From NCBI RefSeq assembly GCF_000183405.1, contig NC_014758.1:124001-188000 (forward strand): 64,000 nt of DNA. The letters are read 5' to 3'. Below the pieces are notes generated by a model that saw only the letters and a list, made by a program, of their open reading frames with translations, did not search any database and was not told the origin of the DNA. Source of the stretch: Calditerrivibrio nitroreducens DSM 19672 (GTDB lineage Bacteria > Chrysiogenota > Deferribacteres > Deferribacterales > Calditerrivibrionaceae). The position numbers were made by a program, and so were the translations under genes. Positions 19,330-26,233 of the stretch are shown here, in pieces (within the stretch, counting starts at the first letter, position 1; the number at the start of each line of letters is the position of its first letter).

Positions 19330-19483
19330 AAAACGTTGGAACGTTGAAATAAAACGTTAGAATGTTGAAAAGTTGGGACGTTAGAAAGTTAGAACGTTGG
19401 CATGTTGAAATGTAGAACTTAGAACATTGAACTTTGAACATAGAACATTGAACATAAAACGTTGAACATTGAACTTTGAACAA
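19330..19483. repeat. Degenerate short tandem repeat field (AACGTTGA / AACATTGAAC units)
   Basis: About 150 bp made of variants of AACGTTGAA, AACGTTAGAA, AACATTGAAC and AACTTTGAAC in one orientation, between the htpG stop and the tRNA gene. Spacing is irregular (7-12 bp), so this is a decayed or slippage-prone simple repeat, not a CRISPR. The opposite strand encodes Phe/Gln/Cys/Ser-rich nonsense peptides that should not be annotated. Confidence 0.8.
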
Positions 19484-19489
19484 AAAAAA

Positions 19490-19573
19490 TGCCTGAGGGG
19501 GGACTCGAACCCCCACAGGTGTTACCCCACAGGATCCTTAGTCCTGCGTGTCTACCAGTTCCACCACCCAGGC
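19490..19573 (-). tRNA. tRNA-Leu, anticodon AAG
   Basis: Complete 84-nt cloverleaf on the minus strand. Acceptor GCCTGGG/CTCAGGC with discriminator A, D arm GTG-GAACTGGTAGA-CAC, anticodon stem CAGGA/TCCTG closing a 7-nt loop CTAAGGA (T33, anticodon AAG, G37), a long variable arm as in class II tRNA, and T arm GGGGG-TTCGAGT-CCCCC. The long arm and the A discriminator fit leucine. The AAG anticodon (normally GAG in bacteria) is unusual and would need A-to-I editing to read more than CUU. CCA is not encoded. Confidence 0.9.
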
Positions 19574-19703
19574 TTTTTATTGGGGATAATCATATAGCAA
19601 TCTTTATCCCTTTTGTCAATACCTAAGAGATTTTTTATTTTTTATCATATAATTTTGTTTATTAAATAATTTTGTCCGCTATAATAATATGTAGGAGGTG
19701 CAT

Positions 19704-21269
19704 ATGAAGAAGATCTTTTTTATAGGGATCATTTTTGTAATGTTTGCGGCGGTATCTTATGGGGGGAGTATTGAGCTGTCTGGAAAGATAAGCTCTATTA
19801 CGGTTTTTTCTGATTCCGCTCTGGTTAAAAAAATGATTGACGTAAAGGTTGCCAGAGGGGAAAATTTGTTTAGTATCATAAATTTGCCTTTGATGATGGA
19901 TGATGCTTCTTTGAAGATTAAACCAATTGAGTGCACAGGCGTAAAAATAAAGGATATAAAAATACAGAAAACCTTTTTAAACACCGGGCAAAACCCCCGT
20001 GTGGATCAACTCAACAAGATGCTAAATGAGTTAAATGACAGAATTTCACTTCTTACCAATGAAAAGAATGTCATAAATAGTACGCTTGAATACATAAAGA
20101 AGGCTAATGCGAATCAGAAGTTGAGTATTCAGGAGCTTGAAGGATTGATAAATTTTAATGAAAAGACCATGTCGGCAAAGCTGGAAAGATTGGTGTATCT
20201 GGATAGGGAGCTTGAAAAGCTTGAGCTTAATAGATCGTCAGTTCTGGAAGAGATAAATCTTTTAAAAAATCGCAATAAAGAGACAAAAGTTGTTCAGCTT
20301 GTGATTGCATCTGAAAAAGGGGAAAGTTTGAAAATGGAGGTTTCTTATCTGGTGAGAGGGGTAAGCTGGGTGAGTTCTTATGAAATAAATGCAAATTCCA
20401 CAAACGAAAAGATTGCCATTGGACATTTTGTGAATATAAAGCAGGCTACAGGAGAGGATTGGACAAATGTGGATATTGAGGTCTCCACCGCCAGACCCTC
20501 ATCAGGAAGGCTTCCGGAGATATTCCCCATTTATCTTGAAAAATATCTTCCGCAATTTGGTTATAAAAAGGGAGGGGATTTTCTGGAAGAGAGTGTTATG
20601 TCAAAGGCTAACAAGTCTATAGCATTTATTGAGCCGGAGATAAAGGAAGAGGCAACATCTTTCCTATTTAAAGTACCTTATAAGGTGAATATCCCGTCTG
20701 ATAATAATTTTTACAGGTTTCAAATAGCTGAAAAGGAAAACAAAGGGGAGTTTTTTTACTATGCGATACCAAAGATGGAGAAATCGGCATTTTTAAAAGC
20801 CACTGTGAAAAACAGTTTTGGCTACCCATTACTTCAGGGGAATGCATCAATCTATCTTGATGGTATCTATGTGGCAAAGGTAAACCTTAATAAGACGATG
20901 CCGGATGAAGAGATAGAGGTTTCTTTAGGGAAGGATGAAAGTATAAAAGTGGATAGAAAACAGCTAAAAAGATTTACCGAATACGTTGGGTTTGGGAATA
21001 AGAACGTAAAGGTGAGCTATGAGTATATCATTACGATCCAGAATACGAAGAAGAACGGAATCATCTTAAACGTAAAAGATCAGTTTCCCGTATCGAGGGA
21101 TGAAATGATAAAGGTAAACCAGATAGAGCCTACAAAGGATAGGGCTATAATATCTGATGATGGTATAATATCCTGGAACCTCAGTCTATCCCCGAAAGAA
21201 AAAAAGGAGTTATCGGTGAAATACAGCGTGGAGTATCCGAAAGATTATAAGGTATCAGGATTGGAGTAG
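19704..21269 (+). CDS. Exported DUF4140/DUF4139 (MuiA-like) protein
   Basis: 521 residues from the ATG at 19704, placed directly after AGGAGGTG (an in-frame GTG six bases earlier lies inside that site). A signal peptide (MKKIFFIGIIFVMFAAVSYG) is followed by the DUF4140 module (ISSITVFSDSALVKKMIDV, about 25-90), a coiled coil (about 95-180) and the C-terminal DUF4139 beta domain (YLVRGVSWVSSYEI to LSPKEKKELSVKYSVEYP). These are named after a Myxococcus-type 'mucoidy inhibitor A'; the molecular role is unknown. Location should be periplasmic or outer surface. It stands alone before the pilus cluster. Confidence 0.85.
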   Translation: MKKIFFIGIIFVMFAAVSYGGSIELSGKISSITVFSDSALVKKMIDVKVARGENLFSIINLPLMMDDASLKIKPIECTGVKIKDIKIQKTFLNTGQNPRVDQLNKMLNELNDRISLLTNEKNVINSTLEYIKKANANQKLSIQELEGLINFNEKTMSAKLERLVYLDRELEKLELNRSSVLEEINLLKNRNKETKVVQLVIASEKGESLKMEVSYLVRGVSWVSSYEINANSTNEKIAIGHFVNIKQATGEDWTNVDIEVSTARPSSGRLPEIFPIYLEKYLPQFGYKKGGDFLEESVMSKANKSIAFIEPEIKEEATSFLFKVPYKVNIPSDNNFYRFQIAEKENKGEFFYYAIPKMEKSAFLKATVKNSFGYPLLQGNASIYLDGIYVAKVNLNKTMPDEEIEVSLGKDESIKVDRKQLKRFTEYVGFGNKNVKVSYEYIITIQNTKKNGIILNVKDQFPVSRDEMIKVNQIEPTKDRAIISDDGIISWNLSLSPKEKKELSVKYSVEYPKDYKVSGLE

Positions 21270-21299
21270 GTGTATGCTGTATGGGATGTCGTCTGTTTT

Positions 21300-21330
21300 A
21301 CATTTTTGTCAAATAAGTTGACAAAAATGT
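21300..21330. other. Perfect 13-bp palindrome
   Basis: ACATTTTTGTCAA (21300-21312) is followed by a 5-nt loop and its exact complement TTGACAAAAATGT (21318-21330). It lies 30 bp past the MuiA-like stop and about 75 bp before the pilin sigma-54 site. No T-run follows on either strand, so an operator or a structured RNA end is as likely as a terminator. Confidence 0.6.
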
Positions 21331-21404
21331 AAAAAGGTATTAAATATATCAACTGTAGAGTCGGGATTTGTAGGGGTTTTAGTTTTAGATTTAAACGACT
21401 TATG

Positions 21405-21421
21405 TTGGCATTTAAATTGCT
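21405..21421 (+). promoter_or_regulatory. Sigma-54 (-24/-12) promoter of the pilin gene
   Basis: TTGGCATTTAAATTGCT matches the sigma-54 consensus TGGCAC-N5-TTGCW, with GG at 21407 and GC at 21419, exactly 12 bp apart. Pilin genes in many bacteria use sigma-54 with the activator PilR; no PilR gene is in the window. The expected transcript start is near 21432, leaving a leader of about 50 nt before pilA. Confidence 0.75.
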
Positions 21422-21460
21422 CTAATAGAGTATAATTTAAATTGCTCTAATAGAGTATAA
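21411..21460. repeat. Perfect 25-bp tandem duplication in the pilin promoter
   Basis: 21411-21435 and 21436-21460 are identical. Each unit contains TTGCT, the small palindrome CTCTAATAGAG and ends in GTATAA. The first unit supplies the -12 half of the sigma-54 promoter. The second repeats it without a -24 GG, so only one complete sigma-54 site exists. TATAAT occurs at the end of both copies and could also be a -10 box. Confidence 0.95.
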
Positions 21461-21484
21461 TACAAAAATAAGGAGGTAATATTT

Positions 21485-21865
21485 ATGAAAAGTGTAAAAA
21501 AAGGTTTTACGCTCATCGAGCTATTGGTAGTTGTGGCAATTATTGCAATCCTTGCCGCAATCGCTATACCACAGTTTGCAAAGTATAGGGAGAATGCTGC
21601 AAAAGCTTCGGCGGTTGCCGATGCGAAAAATATCGCGACTGCTATAGAATCTTATTATGCAGATACCCAGAGTTTTCCTTCCAGCATAAGTGATGGTAGT
21701 ATTGTCCCATTGGGTACGCAGACTTTTTCTCTAAGTAAAAATAACAGTTTCAAAGGGTATTATTATAATAACCCATCTTATACGTTTGTTGTTTCAAATA
21801 CTGCTTTTAATAGAAGTGTAACATTTAACTCTGCTACTGGCGGAGTAGATGTAAATGTATGGTAA
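21485..21865 (+). CDS. pilA: Type IV major pilin (type IVa, Geobacter-like N-terminus)
   Basis: 126-residue prepilin: leader MKSVKKG cut before Phe by PilD, then FTLIELLVVVAIIAILAAIA with Glu5. The mature N-terminal helix continues IPQFAKYRENAAKAS and IESYYADTQSFP, keeping F1, F24 and Y27 as in short Geobacter pilins, but here it runs on into a Ser/Thr/Asn-rich C-terminal domain of about 60 residues without cysteines. AGGAGGT precedes the ATG. Regulation is by the sigma-54 site upstream, and an intrinsic terminator follows inside the next gene. Likely the main fibre subunit and a candidate for O-glycosylation. Confidence 0.93.
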   Translation: MKSVKKGFTLIELLVVVAIIAILAAIAIPQFAKYRENAAKASAVADAKNIATAIESYYADTQSFPSSISDGSIVPLGTQTFSLSKNNSFKGYYYNNPSYTFVVSNTAFNRSVTFNSATGGVDVNVW

Positions 21866-23745
21866 TAAATAATAGACTTTTTACATATTTAAAAGAGGGA
21901 ATTTTATATTCCCTCTTTTTTTTATTATTTTTTTCTCTTCAAACTAAAACGTTGAATACCGGAGATGCTGGGGAGCTTGTGGCAGCTTCTTATGGGTTGG
22001 GAGTTGCACACCCTTCAGGCTATCCTGTATATTTGATGATCTCTAAGTTTTTCACATTTTTACCATTTGGCAGTATTACCACAAAAGTTGCTCTGGTTTC
22101 TACAATCTCTTCCACACTTTTACTTGTTTTGAGTATGAATTTTTTAAAGCAGGAAGGTTTAAATCTTACAGTACGTTTTTTTTTCTGTCTTTTATTAATG
22201 TCATGCTACTCTTTTTTTGCTCAGTCGTTACTCGCAAAGTTTTATCCATTAAATACCCTAATGATATTTGCCATTTTTTATTTAGGTTATAAAAGTCTTC
22301 ATCAGCATAATGTAAAATACCAGCACACTATTGCTTTTTTGTTTGGTATATCTGCTGGCTTACACCAGACTATCTATTTCATGTTTTTAGCACTACTTGT
22401 CCCCGTAATATTTCACTTTAAAGATTTTATTAAAAATCTTTTATTTTCTTTCTTCCTTTTTCTTCTTGGGTTTAGTAATGTTTTATATCTTATGGTAAGA
22501 AGCTGGAAGGATACTTTGCTTAATATGTCCCCATCAGGTAACGTTGAAATGCTTTTCTACACTCTATCTCGGAAAGCTTATGATAAATCATCCAGTATTG
22601 ATATTGCTAAGTCGTTTTTTAATTTTGAGCTACAAAAGATTTTTTATGCGATAAAAAACTGTATTACGCTATTATCAAGAGAATTTCATCCGTATATATT
22701 TATTTTTCTTATATCCGGTTTTATTTATTTAGCAATGAAAAACAGACGGTCGTTCTGGTATTTTCTGTCAATTTATTTAGCCTACTCATTTTTTTTGGTT
22801 TATCACACTTTTTCATTAGAAAAACCTGGTCTTGATAGTTGGTATATTTCTGCTCATCAATATTTCTTACCTATTTTTTTATTTACCGCAATAATCTGCT
22901 CATATGGATTTGAACTTATTACTTCAAAACTTTCTATAAACCTATCAATATTGAAATATCTTATACTGTGTTTTCCTCTCATTTACTTGCCTCAGAATTT
23001 TTTTGTAAATAATTACGATAGAAATCACGTACCATACTATAAAACAATTGATCATTTTTTTGTGAAACCTATAAAGTCAGTCGTTATATACAGTGGTGAC
23101 AATGACGTTTTTCAGGGTTGGTATCTTAAAAATGTTGAAAAATTTAGAGATGACTTATGCTTGATAAGTGCCCCTGTAATCAAAGATAAAATCTGGGAAA
23201 CTAATAATGGCTGTAACTATAAAATTTATAAGGATGCATATCCAGAAATTAATTACGAAGATACTTCATTTAACCTTAATAGTCTCAAAGGATATATGAA
23301 GAAAAAAAGAGTATATTCCTCCATACCAATAGAAGAAAATGACTTATTAAAAGAGCATCTTAAGTCTGAATACGTGCTTTTGGACTTTATGATATTTCCA
23401 AAAGATATAAACGTCGATAATGACACAAAAAACTGGATAGCCAAACAGAGATACGATTACAAAGATTACATCCATTATAACATATGTATAAATCATGGAA
23501 CAGATGACCTATTTACAAAATCATTATGCAAAAAATATTCCACTTATTTGACATATTTAGCCTATGACATTGGGGAAAAATATCAAAAAAATTCTATTTC
23601 AAAAGTCGATCTTTTTTTTGAAGGGAATTTAAATAAAACACTTCAAATAAATACAAACAATGAAAATTTAGTTTACCTTTATAGGGCCTATCAAATTAAC
23701 AAATTGAATGATGAAAAAGAATTTTATCTTTACAGTGGGTTTTAA
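21859..23745 (+). CDS. DUF2723 (TMEM260/PMT-like) membrane glycosyltransferase
   Basis: 628 residues, about ten membrane segments in the first 375 and a soluble C-terminal part. After the first segment comes NTGDAGELVAASYGLGVAHP (Asp36, Glu39), the acidic motif of the DUF2723 family, placed like the catalytic Asp-Glu of protein O-mannosyltransferases; eukaryotic TMEM260 is an O-mannosyltransferase. The ATG overlaps the pilin stop by 7 bp. Donor is expected to be a polyprenyl-phosphate sugar, and a synthase for one is encoded three genes on. Pilin as acceptor is inference. A terminator lies within codons 11-22. Confidence 0.82.
   Translation: MVINNRLFTYLKEGILYSLFFLLFFSLQTKTLNTGDAGELVAASYGLGVAHPSGYPVYLMISKFFTFLPFGSITTKVALVSTISSTLLLVLSMNFLKQEGLNLTVRFFFCLLLMSCYSFFAQSLLAKFYPLNTLMIFAIFYLGYKSLHQHNVKYQHTIAFLFGISAGLHQTIYFMFLALLVPVIFHFKDFIKNLLFSFFLFLLGFSNVLYLMVRSWKDTLLNMSPSGNVEMLFYTLSRKAYDKSSSIDIAKSFFNFELQKIFYAIKNCITLLSREFHPYIFIFLISGFIYLAMKNRRSFWYFLSIYLAYSFFLVYHTFSLEKPGLDSWYISAHQYFLPIFLFTAIICSYGFELITSKLSINLSILKYLILCFPLIYLPQNFFVNNYDRNHVPYYKTIDHFFVKPIKSVVIYSGDNDVFQGWYLKNVEKFRDDLCLISAPVIKDKIWETNNGCNYKIYKDAYPEINYEDTSFNLNSLKGYMKKKRVYSSIPIEENDLLKEHLKSEYVLLDFMIFPKDINVDNDTKNWIAKQRYDYKDYIHYNICINHGTDDLFTKSLCKKYSTYLTYLAYDIGEKYQKNSISKVDLFFEGNLNKTLQINTNNENLVYLYRAYQINKLNDEKEFYLYSGF
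21891..21923 (+). terminator. Perfect intrinsic terminator inside the start of the DUF2723 gene
   Basis: AAAAGAGGGAAT (21891-21902) pairs perfectly with ATTCCCTCTTTT (21908-21919) around a 5-nt loop, and a run of eight T residues (21916-21923) closes it. It sits 26 bp past the pilin stop but is translated as codons for KEGILYSLF of the next protein. Most pilin transcripts should end here, with read-through feeding the glycosylation genes. Confidence 0.88.
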
Positions 23746-23747
23746 TT

Positions 23748-24374
23748 ATGGAAAAATTTAAAAATTATGTTTTAATAGCATGTGGATTTCTTTTAGTTAT
23801 ATTTATTGTATTACTAATAAAACAGTATAATTACTATAAAGATGGCCAGAGTTTTGAGAAAAGTGGACTATACATAAAAGCAGTGGATAGCTATGCAATG
23901 GTGGTCTATATGCATATCCCTTTTTCAATCTATGAAGGGAAATCTATAGATAATATATTAAAATTGGCCGATAAGTATAGTGATAATGTAACATTTTCTT
24001 TGTATTGTTATGAAAGGTTAAGAAGTAGCATTTATGGTACCAGATGGTTTTATACTCCTCATAAAGATGTATTAAATCAAATTGAGCCAGAGATTGCAAG
24101 AATAAAGACCAGACTACTTATTAAGGATGGTTATAAAAAAAGTGATAATGAAACTTTTAGAGAGCTTATGGGAATAATGACTGCAGACTTAAGCCCTGAT
24201 CCTTTGCTTTCATTTGTTAGCATTCTATTATTTTTTAATTTTATATTTATTACTATCTTTGCAATTAATAAATCCTCCAGAGAAAAAAAATTTAGTGTTA
24301 AAACTTTTGCATTATATTCACCATTAATTGTTTTTTCTTGGATTTTGTGGATAATTACCTTGTATAAGGCATAA
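23748..24374 (+). CDS. Membrane protein of unknown function in the pilin glycosylation cluster
   Basis: 208 residues not recognised. It has an N-terminal membrane anchor (about 7-25), a soluble middle part rich in Tyr/Ser (GQSFEKSGLYIKAVDSYAMVVYMHIPFSIYEGKS, resembling a tetratricopeptide-like helix pair), and two C-terminal membrane segments (about 156-172 and 185-205). It starts 2 bp after the DUF2723 stop and ends 1 bp before the GT9 gene, so it is part of that operon. It could be an accessory subunit of the transferase; nothing more can be said from sequence. Confidence 0.7.
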   Translation: MEKFKNYVLIACGFLLVIFIVLLIKQYNYYKDGQSFEKSGLYIKAVDSYAMVVYMHIPFSIYEGKSIDNILKLADKYSDNVTFSLYCYERLRSSIYGTRWFYTPHKDVLNQIEPEIARIKTRLLIKDGYKKSDNETFRELMGIMTADLSPDPLLSFVSILLFFNFIFITIFAINKSSREKKFSVKTFALYSPLIVFSWILWIITLYKA

Positions 24375-24375
24375 G

Positions 24376-25413
24376 ATGAAGGTTCTCATAACGCCATTAT
24401 TTGGATTAGGTGATACACTTATGTTTACTCCAGCCCTTGAGATTTTAAAAATGAATAGACCTGATTGGACTATTGATGTTTTTACTTTCAAGAGATCAAA
24501 TTACGAAATCTTAATCGATAATCCCTATATAGATAATTTAATTTTTGAACCGATGCTGACATGGAATAAATTGAAAGTGATAGGATATATGTTGAAATCT
24601 CTAAGAGGAAAATATGATGTCGTAATCAATTTTTATCCTTCAAATAGAAAAGATTACAATATTTTTGCATTTTTAACTGGTGCCAGATATAGATTGGGGC
24701 ATAGGTATCTGTATATGAATTTTAAAGAATGGAACTTTTTAAAAAATCTTACCATCGACGAAAGCACTCAAATGCATTGCGTAGAGCAAAATATCAGACT
24801 ATTGGAATTGCTTGGTATAAATAATAACATGAATGAAATTCCAGATATGAAAGTATACCTTTCTGATGAAGAGGTAGAAAAAGGGGAGATATATCTAAAA
24901 CAGTGGGATTCAATAAAAATAGGTCTGCATACAGGGACAAGTAGATTTAAAAATCATATTAACAGAAGGTGGCCAAAAGAATATTTTCTCGAGATCGTTA
25001 ATTATTTTAAAGAGGTAAAATTTTTACTCTTTGGGACGGATGAAGAAAAAGAAGAAAATGAGTATATCTTAAAAAATAATAAAAATGATAATGTCATTTT
25101 GGTTGAAAACAAAACTATTAGAGAAGTGGCAGCCATTGTAAAAAACCTCGATCTTTTTATCTCTAATGATTCTGGTTTGATGCATCTTTCTGCAGCTGTG
25201 GGGACTAAAACCTTTGGAATTTTCGGCCCTACGAATCCAATATGGGTTAAGCCCTGGGGTGATAGGAATACGTTTTTTAAGTTGGATTTACCCTGTTCCC
25301 CTTGTTTTGTTTATTCACCAAAGCCTTTAAACTGTAAAATTGATGATAGATTTAAGTGTCTTAAAGAGTTAAAACCTGATATAATAATAAAAAAGATCAA
25401 GGAAGTATTATGA
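24376..25413 (+). CDS. Glycosyltransferase family 9 (heptosyltransferase-like)
   Basis: 345 residues of GT-B fold. Visible: LGDTLMFTPALEILK near the start, IKIGLHTGTSRFKNHINRRWP, then LFISNDSGLMHLSAAVGTKTFGIFGPTNPI, the family acceptor/donor loop found in ADP-heptose transferases. The C-terminus has a small Cys cluster (PCSPC, NCK, FKC). GT9 enzymes usually extend lipopolysaccharide core; inside this operon it may instead build the pilin or a surface glycan. Overlaps the next gene by 4 bp. Confidence 0.87.
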   Translation: MKVLITPLFGLGDTLMFTPALEILKMNRPDWTIDVFTFKRSNYEILIDNPYIDNLIFEPMLTWNKLKVIGYMLKSLRGKYDVVINFYPSNRKDYNIFAFLTGARYRLGHRYLYMNFKEWNFLKNLTIDESTQMHCVEQNIRLLELLGINNNMNEIPDMKVYLSDEEVEKGEIYLKQWDSIKIGLHTGTSRFKNHINRRWPKEYFLEIVNYFKEVKFLLFGTDEEKEENEYILKNNKNDNVILVENKTIREVAAIVKNLDLFISNDSGLMHLSAAVGTKTFGIFGPTNPIWVKPWGDRNTFFKLDLPCSPCFVYSPKPLNCKIDDRFKCLKELKPDIIIKKIKEVL

Positions 25414-26117
25414 GGGGAATTGTTTTATTACCAACGTATAACGAAAAAGATAATATAATGAAGATTTTAAACAAGTTGCTTGTTTATGACTATCTGGATA
25501 TTTTAGTAATTGATGATAACTCGCCTGATGGTACAGCTGATATAGTAAAAGACCTGATGCAGATAGAAAAAAGGGTTTTTTTAATGGAGAGGGAAAAAAA
25601 ACTTGGTCTTGGGACGGCGTATGTGAGTGGCTTCAAATGGGGGTTGGAAAAAGGTTATGATATTTTCTTCGAAATAGATGCCGACCTTTCACATGATCCT
25701 AATGAAATACCCAATTTTATATCAAAAATCAAAGAGGGTTATGACCTTGTGGTAGGTTCCAGATATGTTCACGGCACTATCAGCGTTGTGGGCTGGGATT
25801 TTAAAAGATTGTTGCTATCAAAATTTGCAAACTGGTATGCAACTACAATTTTAGGGGTGAAGTATTTGACGGATATAACAAGTGGTTTTAGGGCATATAC
25901 GAAAAATGCTCTGGAAAAGATAGATTTAGCTAATATAAAATCTAATGGGTACGCCTTTCAGATTGAAATGGTATATAAGCTACATAAATTGGGTTGTAAA
26001 ATTACAGAAATTCCGATAATATTTTACGAGAGGGGGGCAGGATCTTCAAAAATGAGTAGAAAAATAGCCTTTGAAGCTGCTATTATGGTATGGAGGCTTA
26101 AATTTGGGAGAAATTAA
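25410..26117 (+). CDS. Polyprenol-phosphate mannose synthase-like glycosyltransferase (GT2, Dpm1 type)
   Basis: 235 residues of GT-A fold: LLPTYNEKDNI, VIDDNSPDGTADIV, KLGLGTAYVSGFKWGL, EIDADLSHDPNEIP (metal-binding Asp-Ala-Asp), GSRYVHG and FKRLLLSKFANWYA, with GYAFQIEMVYKL and RGAGSSKM near the end. This is the soluble Dpm1 pattern, which charges a polyprenyl phosphate with a sugar from a nucleotide donor. In this operon it would supply the lipid-linked donor for the DUF2723 enzyme. Mannose rather than another hexose is assumed from the family. Confidence 0.88.
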   Translation: MRGIVLLPTYNEKDNIMKILNKLLVYDYLDILVIDDNSPDGTADIVKDLMQIEKRVFLMEREKKLGLGTAYVSGFKWGLEKGYDIFFEIDADLSHDPNEIPNFISKIKEGYDLVVGSRYVHGTISVVGWDFKRLLLSKFANWYATTILGVKYLTDITSGFRAYTKNALEKIDLANIKSNGYAFQIEMVYKLHKLGCKITEIPIIFYERGAGSSKMSRKIAFEAAIMVWRLKFGRN

Positions 26118-26233
26118 GTATATTAAGACACACTGAGTATTTATGAAATCACCTGATTATATTATGATTGTGTATAAAAAAGCTGGATTAGTTATTAAAA
26201 TAGAATATTTGAGCTTAGTAAATTTTTGTAAAA

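Noticed and set aside
19330-19483. Repeat field as a CRISPR array
   Set aside because: Units are 7-12 bp with irregular spacing and no unique spacers; no cas genes nearby.
19157-19516. 119-codon open frame on the minus strand across the htpG end and the repeat field
   Set aside because: It is the translation of the AACGTTGA repeat and of the htpG antisense strand; Phe/Gln/Cys-rich low complexity, no ribosome site.
21436-21460. Second sigma-54 promoter in the duplicated unit
   Set aside because: The -12 TTGCT is present but there is no GG 12 bp upstream, so the site is incomplete.
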